This document shows, piece after piece, positions 1 to 9,004 of a stretch of DNA of 36,552 bases. Source of the DNA: Candidatus Nitrosopumilus sp. (GTDB lineage Archaea; Thermoproteota; Nitrososphaeria; Nitrososphaerales; Nitrosopumilaceae); assembly GCA_029861785.1 (NCBI GenBank), contig JAOTYR010000006.1, forward strand, positions 1 to 36,552. The letters are read 5' to 3'. Every line of letters begins with the position of its first letter. Within the stretch, counting starts at the first letter, position 1. The position numbers and the translations under genes are program-made. The notes beneath the pieces are model-generated. The model was not told the DNA's origin. It was given only the letters and a program-made list of their open reading frames with translations, and made no database searches.

Positions 1-686
1 TGAGGTATAGTTCCGCTCCAAAATGGTCCTGTTATTACAAAATCATTTTCTCCAGTACCAGTTGTCCTTTTTCCAGGAGATGTAAAGACATTGGAATAAG
101 CATCAAGTATAGGGACTAGATAATATCTGTCATCAGTATCAGGAACATGTAGCACAAGTGGTTCATCAGATAAATCCAACCAAGCGAAGGAATACAAAGT
201 ATCTGCATTTGGACGTACTATATCCCTAAAATCAGCAGTTGGAAATTGTGGCCAATGAGAAAACTGGTTTATTGGTGCTTTTGCTGGTCCTGCTTCTGCA
301 ACATTTGACATTTGTAATTTTGTTAACTCCATCATGACCAATGGGTATCCAAAGACGTAGGCATCCTCTGCAATCATTTTTTCTTCTTCAAAAGACGCCT
401 CGTCGAGTTCAGCTTCTTCCATCATTGTTGCTTCTTTTTCTATTATTCCCCATCCTGCATTTGATAACTTTTCTGCAGTGGGAGGCGTTACACAAGCTGC
501 GTCCCCTGAACTACGAATCATCAAAGCCAATCCAGATTTACAAACTACTTCTTCAGCTGCAATTCCATCTTGCATCTGTTTTCTTGGAGAATCAATTTCA
601 GCAAAAGAAAGTGCAGGAGTTATTCCAATTGACAGGATTAGAGGAATTAAAAAAACTGCCAAAAGAATTGAACGCCCCGATTCCAA
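1..686 (-). CDS. Exported DUF1254 domain protein (C-terminal part off the left edge)
   Basis: About 228 codons are visible before the gene runs off the window. The first 25 residues are a hydrophobic stretch ending in LSFA, which reads as a secretion signal. From about residue 95 the protein matches DUF1254: MIAEDAYVFGYPLVMMELT, then FRDIVRPNADTLYSFAWLDL, VLHVPDTDDRYYLVPILDAY and TSPGKRTTGTG. The family is of unknown function, usually paired with a downstream DUF1214 domain, which would lie outside the window. I chose the TTG at 684-686 because it gives a compact signal peptide; no ATG lies upstream in frame before a stop. Family call is firm, exact start is not. Confidence 0.85.
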   Translation of the reverse strand, partial: MESGRSILLAVFLIPLILSIGITPALSFAEIDSPRKQMQDGIAAEEVVCKSGLALMIRSSGDAACVTPPTAEKLSNAGWGIIEKEATMMEEAELDEASFEEEKMIAEDAYVFGYPLVMMELTKLQMSNVAEAGPAKAPINQFSHWPQFPTADFRDIVRPNADTLYSFAWLDLSDEPLVLHVPDTDDRYYLVPILDAYSNVFTSPGKRTTGTGENDFVITGPFWSGTIP

Positions 687-806
687 TATTGTAATATCTT
701 TTTTGTTACTATTTAAGATGAGATCTGGTTTTCAGGTAGGAATATTTGAAATTACTCTATTGTGAATGGTTGTTTATTGTTAAGTGAAAATTTTGATTAA
801 GTATTT

Positions 807-1373
807 TCAGTTTTTACTTGGAATTGGTGTCATCATTTTGTTTCCAGTTATGCCAGAAATAATACTTGCAATTCCATTGAATAATAGACCAAGAGATAGA
901 AACACCAACATCATTACGACTCCAAGACCTGGATAGCCATACAAGACTCCTGCAAATGCTACTGCAATACCACCTAATACAATATTTGCAATACGAGGGC
1001 CTTTCTCAATATTTTTTGAAGCAATTCCACTTGCGATAAGACCCAACCCATGAATTAAAATGAATATTGCAACAATTGTAATCAGGGTAACAACAGCAGC
1101 TATTGGATTTACAAGTGCAAAGAATCCTCCAGCAATTGAGATTACACCAATTCCTATATTGATACCCCTAAAGCTTTTAGAAACTCCTTTTGGAACGGCA
1201 CCAGCTATAATTCTTGAAATTCCAATCATAATTAATGCAGTACCTAATAATGCAACATAAAGCAAAGTTGTAGTGTCTGGATTTGATAAAACCCATCCAG
1301 ATAAGGCAATAGCAATTGCTCCTAAAACAATTTCAGCTATACGAACACCTTTGGGTGTTTTTTCAATACTCAA
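807..1373 (-). CDS. HdeD/DUF308-like integral membrane protein
   Basis: A 188-residue, very hydrophobic protein with about six membrane helices in pairs, rich in Gly, Ala and Ile, with repeated patterns such as IVLGAIAIALSGWVL near residue 16 and IVLGGIAVAFAGVLYGYPG near residue 131. This matches the DUF308 (HdeD) family, named for E. coli HdeD of acid resistance, but the biochemical role of archaeal members is unknown. The start is TTG. A TATA-like TTTAAATAA lies about 26 bp upstream, so the transcript is probably leaderless. The gene stands alone between the DUF1254 gene and the 988-residue exported protein, all on the minus strand. Confidence 0.8.
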   Translation of the reverse strand: MSIEKTPKGVRIAEIVLGAIAIALSGWVLSNPDTTTLLYVALLGTALIMIGISRIIAGAVPKGVSKSFRGINIGIGVISIAGGFFALVNPIAAVVTLITIVAIFILIHGLGLIASGIASKNIEKGPRIANIVLGGIAVAFAGVLYGYPGLGVVMMLVFLSLGLLFNGIASIISGITGNKMMTPIPSKN

Positions 1374-1394
1374 TAGAGCACCCCATTTGTAGAG

Positions 1395-1403
1395 TTATTT
1401 AAA
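1395..1403 (-). promoter_or_regulatory. TATA box for the DUF308 gene
   Basis: On the minus strand this reads TTTAAATAA. Its centre is about 26 bp upstream of the TTG at 1373, the archaeal TATA-to-start-site distance, so transcription should begin at or next to the start codon. Confidence 0.5.
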
Positions 1404-1485
1404 GCAAGATCGCCTAGTCTTTAGATATTAAATTAATTAATTGCAGAGTGTGTTGTATTTCTCCTCTTTCAGAAAAATAATTTCA

Positions 1486-1502
1486 AATCCCATAAAGGGA
1501 TT
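1486..1502. other. Hairpin AATCCC-ATAAA-GGGATT
   Basis: A perfect 6-bp inverted repeat with a 5-nt loop. It lies 76 bp beyond the stop of the large minus-strand gene ending at 1578 and upstream of the DUF308 promoter, and on the minus strand it is followed by a T-rich stretch. It could mark the 3' end of that transcript, but a stem this short could arise by chance. Confidence 0.3.
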
Positions 1503-1577
1503 CCCCATATTGGAGAAACACCCTACAAATTTCCATTAGTCAGTTTATCATCATTAACTTTAGCAAAAAAATATCAA

Positions 1578-4544
1578 TTACCCTATATTAAAAAAATCAT
1601 TTACAATTACATCATGGTATTCTAATTGAGCAACATATACTCCTGGTTCAAATGGGATTTGTACAAGTTCATTGAATCTTCCTGAAGAATTATCTTTCAA
1701 TGCAATTGATTGGACCAATGCTCCTTGTTGATCAAAGATATCAACAAAAAGATCTTCCCTGAATGCTAGAGATTTTTGCACTGCTCCAGATAAAATGAGA
1801 TTGCCATCATATTGAGCCTCAATTATTGCTGAACGAGAACGAATAGGAAGATATCTTTCAATGAGTCTTTTTAATTCCTCTAATTTCTCATCAACATTTT
1901 CTGCATCTCGATTTGCTATTCCAAGCTTGATGTCACCAATGACTTTTGAAAATCTTGATTCGGCATCATAACCTGAGCCGCCAAATTTTTCTACAAATGT
2001 TTGTAGTTCTTCAAAGTCTCGGGCCATCGCAACTACATCATAATCGGATTCAGAGTATGTAGTATCAAATTTTTCTTCAATGTTAATAATCTGAGTAGCC
2101 TTGACATTTTGATATTGTAATGTTACAAAATACAATCCAGGTTCTGCAGGTGCAATCCATTGGGTGTAGAAATCACCATGCTTGGTGTCTGTAAATTTCA
2201 GTTTGCTGTGTTTACTGCCATCCATATTGAAAATAGTCACATAGAGATTTTCTCTGTCATCAAACCGAGATTTTTCAACTGCCCCACGTAAAACCCAGAT
2301 TTCTTTCTCTAAATCATATGAAATGTTATAGATGATTCGTCTGTTATCAGCCACCAGGTGTTCTGCAAGAAATTGCCCAATTTCTAGAATTTTTGTCTCT
2401 AAATCGACAAAGTTACCAATTTCAATTAGTTCATACGCATCTGAAATCATCTTATTGTACTCTGCAGTATATGGACCAAAGGCTGCATGGTTGAAATTAG
2501 AAACAGCATTTGAAAAGGCTTCTAGTTTTTCCCTAAACTCTATTCGTTTTAATTCATCAAGACTATAACCCTCAGGAGAGCCATAAGGATCATCCTCATA
2601 AGCATATGATACTTGTCGCCATTCAGAGAACAAATCACGAACCAAATTATCTGCAGTATCAATATCATTTGCAATTACAAGATCTCTTACGTCGTCAATT
2701 TTTTCATTAAAGGTTTCTGAAAATTCAATAAATCCAGGAAAGAATCTATTTTTTGTCATGCTCAACTCTACAAGATTTTCAATAGACTTTGCTCTTTGAA
2801 GTACGTTTTCTGCACGTGCTTTTATTGCCTCCTCATCTTTTTTATCAAGATCATCTTTTATCTTTGGAGCCATCTCACTTACCCATACAAGTAAAACTTC
2901 TATTCTGTCGATTCTTGTAATGGAAGGATTGCCAGATCCCATTTGTTCTGCGGTGTCAAGGATTTTTAGAGCATTCTCAATTAAGAAGAGATTATTATAA
3001 TCAGCTTGAAGTTCGGCTTGCGCCTTCATTGCCTGGTATTCAAATTTTAGAACAGACACAGGATTTCTCTTTTCACGCAATTCTTTCATTGAATTATCAA
3101 AGTCTGAAACAATTTTGAGAATTTCATCAATGGATGATGCTTTTTTTACTTGACCTAGTAACCCTTCCCACTCTTTGGCAAGACCTTTGTCCACGCCAAT
3201 ATCTTTTGAAATTTTTACGGATTTACTAATCCTTGAAGAAATGTCAACGGTTTGTTTCATTTTAGAAATATCAGATTCAGATTCAATGATATTCTCAACT
3301 GATGAGGCTCGCTCTAATTTTGATTTCAATGAATCCCAATCTGGCCTTAAGATGTTGGCAAGCTCAGAGTTTTCCGCAGAGTTTGATGAAATAAATCGTT
3401 CAACATTATCTAGATCACGCAAGATTATGGCGCCTTTATGAAGTTTAATTGTTTTATCCTTGTTTTCAAGTACTTCATCAATAGTAAATTTGGTCTCAAA
3501 AGAAGTTTTAGTTTGGTTCCAATCACTTTGTATCATCCTGTAGAGATCACTTTGTTTTCTGGAGACTACATCAAGGTATCTGGATTTTGATAAGATATCC
3601 ACAAGCTCAGTCAGCTCGGATGTGTAAAGAGGGCCAGTTCCTCGAGCAAAAATAAAACCAATCTCCTCCTTTACAGGCCGAGTCAATATAGTGTTGGATT
3701 TTTTCATAAGGTTCAACAGCATTTCCTCAATCTCATCAAAGGTCAAAGTCTTTGCGGGGGTTTTTACGGGATTTGCATTTCTAACTTCTACAAATGCGTC
3801 AGATAGTATATCTAATCCTTTTTTCTTATCCCCAATCTCATAATAAAATATAGATGAAATGATTTCACTATCAATTGATTTAGATACTTCAAAGGAGATT
3901 TCATCGTTGTCTAACATAGATGCCACAGAATTCAGAGATGATGAAATGGCAGGTCGGATTAGAGGGTTGATTTCATAAATGAATTCATCAGTAAAAAATT
4001 CGTTTGACAAGTCCACATAAACTGTTTCTAGTTCTTCCAGATCATTGTTGGAAACTGCAATATTCAATCGATTAAAGAAAGTAATGCCCACACCAAATTC
4101 TTTATCAATTATATCAATTTTTTCAGAAATCAGAATTTCAGCAGAATCTAATAGCTTGTCAGGATTGGGTTTGGAGTATTGATTAGAAGTTACCTGGAAT
4201 TGCGAAGAAGTAGAATAGTCCCCGTAAAATAATTTAATTTCATAATCTCCACTTAATCCACAGATTCGTCCCTCCAGTGGAATTACTTCAGTGATGAAGA
4301 AGCCATTTGAGAGAGGAACAAGTTGTTGAATTTGACACAAATCACCTTGAGGATTAATTATCTGCATTATGAGAAATGAATCGTTATCAGGATTTGCTAC
4401 TTGTCCATAAATAAAAAGAGGCTCCCCCTTGCCATATTCTCCAAAACTATCCAAGATTGTAATCCTATCAGAGGTCTGTGCGTGGGCATATACTGGCATA
4501 AGTAACATAACAATAAACCCGAATACTATTGCCCCATTTCGCAT
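1578..4544 (-). CDS. Large exported coiled-coil/beta-domain surface protein
   Basis: About 988 residues. The N-terminus MRNGAIVFGFIVMLLMPVYA is a clear signal peptide ending AHA. It is followed by a beta-rich domain (about residues 25-120), a long charged helical region (about 130-690), and two related beta domains near residues 725-810 and 905-988, both of the form 'LxGAVxKS....ENLYVxIF....GxY..xLxY'. A helical segment separates the two C-terminal copies. The last residues fold into the final domain and I see no membrane anchor. I prefer the ATG at 4544 over the TTG 18 bases upstream: it gives a cleaner signal peptide, matches the MIRNG start of the large surface protein at 22003, and lies about 33 bp below a TATA-like palindrome. 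No function is recognised; surface or cell-envelope location is inferred. Confidence 0.8.
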   Translation of the reverse strand: MRNGAIVFGFIVMLLMPVYAHAQTSDRITILDSFGEYGKGEPLFIYGQVANPDNDSFLIMQIINPQGDLCQIQQLVPLSNGFFITEVIPLEGRICGLSGDYEIKLFYGDYSTSSQFQVTSNQYSKPNPDKLLDSAEILISEKIDIIDKEFGVGITFFNRLNIAVSNNDLEELETVYVDLSNEFFTDEFIYEINPLIRPAISSSLNSVASMLDNDEISFEVSKSIDSEIISSIFYYEIGDKKKGLDILSDAFVEVRNANPVKTPAKTLTFDEIEEMLLNLMKKSNTILTRPVKEEIGFIFARGTGPLYTSELTELVDILSKSRYLDVVSRKQSDLYRMIQSDWNQTKTSFETKFTIDEVLENKDKTIKLHKGAIILRDLDNVERFISSNSAENSELANILRPDWDSLKSKLERASSVENIIESESDISKMKQTVDISSRISKSVKISKDIGVDKGLAKEWEGLLGQVKKASSIDEILKIVSDFDNSMKELREKRNPVSVLKFEYQAMKAQAELQADYNNLFLIENALKILDTAEQMGSGNPSITRIDRIEVLLVWVSEMAPKIKDDLDKKDEEAIKARAENVLQRAKSIENLVELSMTKNRFFPGFIEFSETFNEKIDDVRDLVIANDIDTADNLVRDLFSEWRQVSYAYEDDPYGSPEGYSLDELKRIEFREKLEAFSNAVSNFNHAAFGPYTAEYNKMISDAYELIEIGNFVDLETKILEIGQFLAEHLVADNRRIIYNISYDLEKEIWVLRGAVEKSRFDDRENLYVTIFNMDGSKHSKLKFTDTKHGDFYTQWIAPAEPGLYFVTLQYQNVKATQIINIEEKFDTTYSESDYDVVAMARDFEELQTFVEKFGGSGYDAESRFSKVIGDIKLGIANRDAENVDEKLEELKRLIERYLPIRSRSAIIEAQYDGNLILSGAVQKSLAFREDLFVDIFDQQGALVQSIALKDNSSGRFNELVQIPFEPGVYVAQLEYHDVIVNDFFNIG

Positions 4545-4570
4545 AGAATTGAGATGGAGCAACGATCATA

Positions 4571-4583
4571 CTTAAAATTTAAG
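4571..4583 (-). promoter_or_regulatory. TATA-like element for the large exported protein
   Basis: CTTAAATTTTAAG on the minus strand is an AT-rich palindrome about 33 bp upstream of the ATG at 4544. It predicts a leader of only a few nucleotides from that ATG and supports it over the TTG at 4562. Confidence 0.45.
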
Positions 4584-4621
4584 AAGGCATGATATCCAAA
4601 ATTTGTCTGATTTGTATTAGA

Positions 4622-4831
4622 TCAGGCCAAGGTCATACTAGATAGATTTACAGGAATATTTTTTGGAAGATGATTGTATTGTTCTAAGTTAAGCAGGCAT
4701 TGGCTGTGAAACTGTTCAGTAGTCTTTGTACAACATGATTTGCAAATGTGACTGATTACTTTTTTGCATTGGGCACATTGGGCAAAATCAATCAGTGTTC
4801 CACCACACAGTCTACATGATTCATCAGGCAA
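4622..4831 (-). CDS. Small cysteine-rich zinc-finger protein (69 aa)
   Basis: The protein has paired metal ligands throughout: C6-x2-C9, C19-x2-C22, H28-x-C30-x2-C33-C34, then H42-x2-C45. This spacing suggests two zinc sites, recalling cross-brace or treble-clef fingers, but I cannot assign a named family. The start is TTG, preceded by a very AT-rich stretch that could hold the TATA box. It lies upstream of the large exported-protein gene on the same strand, about 77 bp away, and is divergent from the methyltransferase gene. The Cys pattern makes it very likely a real gene; the function is unknown. Confidence 0.7.
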   Translation of the reverse strand: MPDESCRLCGGTLIDFAQCAQCKKVISHICKSCCTKTTEQFHSQCLLNLEQYNHLPKNIPVNLSSMTLA

Positions 4832-4940
4832 TTTGTTTTCAATAAAAAAATAAAAAATTTGAATATAAGCTAGACGTAGAACTCGTTCATCGGTCTAGAT
4901 GAGCCTAAGGTTATAATGGAAAAGAAGTGAAATAAAAAAA

Positions 4941-5582
4941 GTGGATTTAATTCGAAAAACTTTTGATCGATGGGCTCAAAATGGAAGAGCAGAACTGATG
5001 GAGAAAGAACATGGTAAAAATGTGTCAAAATTTTTAGAAAAGATTTCTTTTGATAGGCCATTTTCATTTCTAGATGTAGGATGTGGTAATGGGTGGGTAG
5101 TTAGAAAAATATCTGCCAGCCCAAACTGTATCAAGGCTATAGGAATAGACAAGAGTAAAAAGATGATAACCCAAGCCAACAAAAATAAAAAAAAATCAAA
5201 TGAGAGATATATTCACACAGATATTGAGACATGGAAATATTCTGGAAAGTTTGATTTTATTTTTTCAATGGAATCGCTTTACTATGCAAACTCTATAGAG
5301 ACGGCCTTAAAAAAAATAAATAGGTTGTTAAAACCCGAAGGTCGTTTTTATTGTGGTACTGATTTTTACACTGATAACAAGGCCACAGCAAAGTGGTCAG
5401 AAATGATGAAAATACAAATGCATTTACATTCAAGAAAAGAGTGGAAAAAACTTTTTGTTGATGCAGGGTTTAAAACTAGATCAAAACAAATCAAAGATTT
5501 AAAGAGTCAGAAAAAATGGAAAAGAGAATTTGGTACTTTGTTTATTATCGGGGAAAAACGAAAAACGAAATCTTCAAATTAA
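4941..5582 (+). CDS. Class I SAM-dependent methyltransferase
   Basis: A 213-residue protein with the Rossmann-fold methyltransferase motifs: motif I FLDVGCGNGW (residues 43-52), an acidic residue ending beta-2 at D70 (AIGIDKS) expected to bind the SAM ribose, FDFIFSMESLYY as motif IV, and LLKPEGRFYCGTDF as the post-motif III segment. The substrate is unknown; the C-terminus is rich in lysine. The start is GTG. TTATAATG at 4911-4918 is centred about 26 bp upstream, so the mRNA is probably leaderless. The RNase P RNA gene begins only about 12 bp after the stop on the same strand. Confidence 0.85.
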   Translation: MDLIRKTFDRWAQNGRAELMEKEHGKNVSKFLEKISFDRPFSFLDVGCGNGWVVRKISASPNCIKAIGIDKSKKMITQANKNKKKSNERYIHTDIETWKYSGKFDFIFSMESLYYANSIETALKKINRLLKPEGRFYCGTDFYTDNKATAKWSEMMKIQMHLHSRKEWKKLFVDAGFKTRSKQIKDLKSQKKWKREFGTLFIIGEKRKTKSSN

Positions 5583-5594
5583 ATTACAAAAGCC

Positions 5595-5888
5595 AATTGA
5601 CGTGTGAGCTGGAGCACGAAACGCTGCTACGGCAGAGGAAACTCCTCCCTTCATACAGGAAATGTGATCTGGAGATAGATAATCAGAGATGATTGGCAAC
5701 GGAGCAGAAAAGAATCCAACCTGGCGTACTATGATGGCAAAACCTGAGGTTTCCAGAGAAGGAATGAAAAAGCCGACCCACATGAAGCAAAGCCAAACAG
5801 AACTATTGGATCCTGTACCAAGTTCAGGTAGGCTGCAAAGCGAAATATCGTGAAAACAGAAGGAGGGTTACTCCCAGCACACACAATT
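5595..5888 (+). ncRNA. rnpB: RNase P RNA (archaeal type)
   Basis: The catalytic RNA of ribonuclease P, which trims tRNA 5' ends. The universal core is visible. CR-I reads CAGAGGAAACTCCTCC at 5633-5648 and CR-V reads ACAGAAGGAGGGTTA at 5856-5870. They form helix P4: AAC(5640-5642), bulged U5643 and CCUCC(5644-5648) pair with GGAGG(5862-5866) and GUU(5867-5869). That is the invariant P4 geometry with its bulged uridine. A CR-II/III-like GGCAACGGAGCAGAAA follows near 5695. Outer helix P1 is AATTG..GTGTG at 5595-5606 paired with CACACACAATT near 5878-5888. Ends are set from P1 and may be off by several bases. No long convincing protein is encoded here. Confidence 0.9.
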
Positions 5889-5918
5889 AACTAAGATAGT
5901 AACATTTGAGATAAATTA

Positions 5919-5927
5919 TTTTTTTTT
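5919..5927 (+). terminator. Poly-T terminator after rnpB
   Basis: A run of nine T on the plus strand about 30 bp beyond the P1 helix, the usual archaeal termination signal. It overlaps the stop codon of the convergent minus-strand gene ending at 5926. Confidence 0.5.
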
Positions 5928-7287
5928 AACTCATCGAACTTGCTTGTTCTTTGCAAATATCTGCACTACATTGACAGTTTGCATCACATAGGCAAGAACC
6001 TTGCATTTCACAATCACATTCAGAACCCATTTCAGCAGATGCTGCACATCCGCATGCAGCCTCCTCAGATGTGACTGGAGAAGGTGGAGGGGATTGTTGA
6101 GTCGTTTGTTCCTCATAAACGGATCTAGTCTGCTCGTAGCCAGTATCATCTTTTAACTGAGCTTCTCCTCTATTGGTTTGATAACCACCAGCTGAGGCGC
6201 TTGTTTGATACCCAGTTAACCTACTTGGATCAATTCCTGTTTGGGCAGTTTCTTGATTCTTGAGGGCTCTGTTACTAAATATGAAAAATCCAATTCCACC
6301 AATTGCAGCCATGCCAGCCATACCATATACAATCATAATTGGAAATTCGCCAGTAGACGTTGTAGCAAATCCTTCTGGTGCAGTAGGAGTAATTCCGGCA
6401 ATTTCTAAGCCATCTAAAATATCTAAAGCCCCAAATCCGATGGTAGACAGATTTGCAGCATCAGCAGATTGAACGCTTCTAACCACATAATTTTTATCTG
6501 CAACGACTTCTGTTTCAAAGACTCTTTCAACTTGTCTTCCTTCTCTTATACTACTCTCTCCCATTGTCCAATGAGATATAACAAATCCAGAAATAGATTC
6601 ATCTAGACCAAAAGTACCTGCATCCACATTAATTCCAGTAGGATCAAATAAAAAGTGCCAGTTAGTAAGAGGCTGATTCTTGATAAATTCAGCATCAATT
6701 AGATTTTTAGATAAAATTTCTTCAGCCTCACTTCCTGAAAGGGCATCATAAACTAAAGGTTCACTTTCCTTTAGAACTGAAATTGGATGGTTTATTTCAA
6801 CGCCATCTATTATCACCTCATCAACAACTGTCAGGCCCCTCCAACCCATATCAATAAGAGTTTTGGTTTGGTCTTTTGAAATCACATAATCAGTTATTGT
6901 TCCTTCTAAAATCACCTTGTAATCAATTGATGTGTTTAGATTTCTTCCTTTTAGATGAAAGTCATAAGTTACTGTAAGATCTGAGATTCTTGCTTGACTG
7001 CCATCATTTTGCAATTTAGAATTAAGTTTATCAATTAAATCTTGTACACCTGCTTTCGAAGAATCTGCCGTTCCACTGATTGTCCATTCTTTAGTGTGTA
7101 AATCATCAAATAATTGTCCACCATCAGGATACTCCAGAAATATAGTTTTTTGATAATTTATTTTAAAGAAAGATTCATCACTGTTTGGATTAACCCTTGC
7201 ATCCATTTGAGCAGCCCATGCAGATGAACTAGTACTAACTACAAGAAGACCGGCAAGTAAAACTGTTAAAAATACAGCCTTAAACAC
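5926..7287 (-). CDS. Exported membrane protein with a cysteine-rich cytoplasmic tail
   Basis: A 453-residue protein. It has an N-terminal signal peptide (residues 1-25, ending AWAA), a long beta-rich external region to about residue 310, one membrane helix near 318-340 (PIMIVYGMAGMAAIGGIGFF), then a hydrophilic Gln/Ser/Pro-rich tail. The last 43 residues hold nine cysteines, at 412, 414, 424, 426, 432, 434, 438, 440 and 445, eight of them in C-x-C pairs. By topology the cysteines lie inside the cell, which suggests a metal cluster, possibly Cu or Zn. I recognise no family. The start is GTG. The gene is divergent from cofD and convergent with rnpB. Confidence 0.8.
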   Translation of the reverse strand: MFKAVFLTVLLAGLLVVSTSSSAWAAQMDARVNPNSDESFFKINYQKTIFLEYPDGGQLFDDLHTKEWTISGTADSSKAGVQDLIDKLNSKLQNDGSQARISDLTVTYDFHLKGRNLNTSIDYKVILEGTITDYVISKDQTKTLIDMGWRGLTVVDEVIIDGVEINHPISVLKESEPLVYDALSGSEAEEILSKNLIDAEFIKNQPLTNWHFLFDPTGINVDAGTFGLDESISGFVISHWTMGESSIREGRQVERVFETEVVADKNYVVRSVQSADAANLSTIGFGALDILDGLEIAGITPTAPEGFATTSTGEFPIMIVYGMAGMAAIGGIGFFIFSNRALKNQETAQTGIDPSRLTGYQTSASAGGYQTNRGEAQLKDDTGYEQTRSVYEEQTTQQSPPPSPVTSEEAACGCAASAEMGSECDCEMQGSCLCDANCQCSADICKEQASSMS

Positions 7288-7398
7288 AGAAAAACTTTCA
7301 GAATATGAGTAATAAACTTATCCTAAATCCAGATCGGCAAATTTTGAAAAAGTAATATGGAGTAATATAGATAGATTAGACGTTTTAGAGGAAATAAG

Positions 7399-8319
7399 AT
7401 GATTACTATATTAGCGGGAGGAACAGGATCGGTCAAGTTAGTTAGGGGGCTAGTATCTCAGGAGGACAAAGTAAACGTAATTTCTAACGTGGGAGACAAT
7501 TATTGGTTGTACGGACTCTATGTATGTCCAGATATTGATACCATAATCTATGGACTTGCAGACTTACTCGATCAAGAAAGAGGTTGGGGAATTAAAAAAG
7601 ACACATTCAACTTTTTGCGACAAATGGAAGTATTTGGCGAGGAGACTTGGTTTAGAGTAGGAGATAGAGATGCAGCAACTCATTTGATTAGAACCAATAT
7701 GCTCAAAAATGGAAAGAATTTGAGCGACATTACAAAGTGGATGTGTGAAAAATTTGCAGTAACTGCAAATATTATTCCAGTTACTGATAACAGCGTAGAA
7801 ACTAGAATCACAACTGACAAGGGAGAATTACATCTTCAAGAATATTGGGTCAAACATAGAGGAAAAGACAAAGTTCAAGGCATTCAATACATTGGTGCCG
7901 AAAAGGCAAGACCAAACCCGGAGGCAGTAAATGCAATTCATGATGCAGACATGATAATTCTTGCACCTGGAAATCCATTGACATCCATAGGTCCAATGCT
8001 TCAAATCAAAGGAATAAGAAAAGAACTTTCTAAAATAAAGAAAAAAGTAGTTGCGGTCAGTCCATTAATTGGAGACAAAGCCATAACAGGACCTGCTGCA
8101 AAATACATGGAGGCTGCAGGAATTGAAGCAAATTCTTATGGATTAGCAAAGATGTATTCGGATGTCTGTTCAAATATTGTTGTTGACTCTAAAGATAAAG
8201 ACATGGTAAAAAAAATTCAAAATCTAGACATGAAGGCATACGAGACAAAAATAACTATGAAAAACAAAATTGCCGAAGATGCATTAGCTAATTTTATTTT
8301 AAAACAAATTCACGTATAG
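7399..8319 (+). CDS. cofD: 2-phospho-L-lactate transferase CofD
   Basis: A 306-residue protein that transfers the phospholactyl group from the nucleotide-activated donor to Fo, giving F420-0. Family signatures are the N-terminal ILAGGTGSVKLVRGL (residues 4-18), NVGDNYWLYGLYVCPDIDT (about 31-49), TWFRVGDRDAATHLIRT (about 83-99), and the later IILAPGNPLTSIGPML with VSPLIGDKAITGPAAKYM. Length fits the family. It is followed one base later by cofC, so the pair is translationally coupled. An AGGA about 7 bp before the ATG may help initiation. Confidence 0.95.
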   Translation: MITILAGGTGSVKLVRGLVSQEDKVNVISNVGDNYWLYGLYVCPDIDTIIYGLADLLDQERGWGIKKDTFNFLRQMEVFGEETWFRVGDRDAATHLIRTNMLKNGKNLSDITKWMCEKFAVTANIIPVTDNSVETRITTDKGELHLQEYWVKHRGKDKVQGIQYIGAEKARPNPEAVNAIHDADMIILAPGNPLTSIGPMLQIKGIRKELSKIKKKVVAVSPLIGDKAITGPAAKYMEAAGIEANSYGLAKMYSDVCSNIVVDSKDKDMVKKIQNLDMKAYETKITMKNKIAEDALANFILKQIHV

Positions 8320-8320
8320 T

Positions 8321-8959
8321 TTGAAAACTGCAGCAATAATTCCCGTGAAAACTTTTTCGAAGGCAAAGACACGTTTAGATTTAGCCCCAGGACAAAAAGA
8401 AAAAATCTGTGAGATAATGTTAGAAGAAATCCTTTACACTCTGTCAATTTCACCTCAAATTGATAAAATCATAATTGTAACTAGAGATAAAAAAGCCCTA
8501 GAGATTAGTAATAGATTTGACGTAGTTTCGATTATGGATAATAAAGAGTCAGGAGTAAATGATGCAGTTACCCTAGCTGACAAATATCTTTTAGAGAATG
8601 ATTTTGAGACATCAATTGTTTTTCCTCAGGACATACCATTCATCAAAACACAGGATATTGATTTTATTTTAAAATTTAAGGCAAGTTCTGAATATGCAAT
8701 CATTGTTCCATCCAGAAGATTTGATGGGACAAACGCACTAGTCCGTAAACCAGTAAATTTGATGAAAACTCATTACGATGAAGATAGCTACAAAATTCAC
8801 ATGAGCGTTGCCAAAGAAAAGACTAAAGAAGTATCAATGGTTTTTGCCAAAAGAATAATGTGGGATGTCGATAATATGGATGATTTACAATTCCTACTAT
8901 CCAAAAATGATAAACCCGAGGTTTCAAAAAAAATTCAAGGTGTTTTAGAATCAAAATAA
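8321..8959 (+). CDS. cofC: 2-phospho-L-lactate guanylyltransferase CofC
   Basis: A 212-residue nucleotidyltransferase that activates 2-phospholactate (or a related three-carbon phosphoacid) for CofD. The N-terminus KTAAIIPVKTFSKAKTRLD is the family's nucleotide-binding signature; VFPQDIPFIKTQDIDFIL is the central GT-A-like segment and IIVPSRRFDGTNALV the substrate region. The start is TTG, one base after the cofD stop. The two enzymes catalyse consecutive steps, so the context supports the call. Confidence 0.93.
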   Translation: MKTAAIIPVKTFSKAKTRLDLAPGQKEKICEIMLEEILYTLSISPQIDKIIIVTRDKKALEISNRFDVVSIMDNKESGVNDAVTLADKYLLENDFETSIVFPQDIPFIKTQDIDFILKFKASSEYAIIVPSRRFDGTNALVRKPVNLMKTHYDEDSYKIHMSVAKEKTKEVSMVFAKRIMWDVDNMDDLQFLLSKNDKPEVSKKIQGVLESK

Positions 8960-9004
8960 GTAAATATTGTAAAATTAGTTTACTATTGTCGATCACCAAA
9001 AAAG

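Noticed and set aside
341-765. Two plus-strand frames
   Set aside because: Both are antisense to the DUF1254 gene, which carries the family motifs.
4545-4562. TTG at 4562 as start of the large exported protein
   Set aside because: The ATG at 4544 gives a better signal peptide, matches the start of the other giant protein and fits the TATA spacing.
4870-5182. Minus-strand frames opposite the methyltransferase
   Set aside because: The plus strand holds motif I and other methyltransferase motifs; the opposite frames are low-complexity Phe/Leu-rich translations.
5574-5783. A 69-codon minus-strand open frame
   Set aside because: It runs across the conserved core of the RNase P RNA on the opposite strand and shows no protein-like features.
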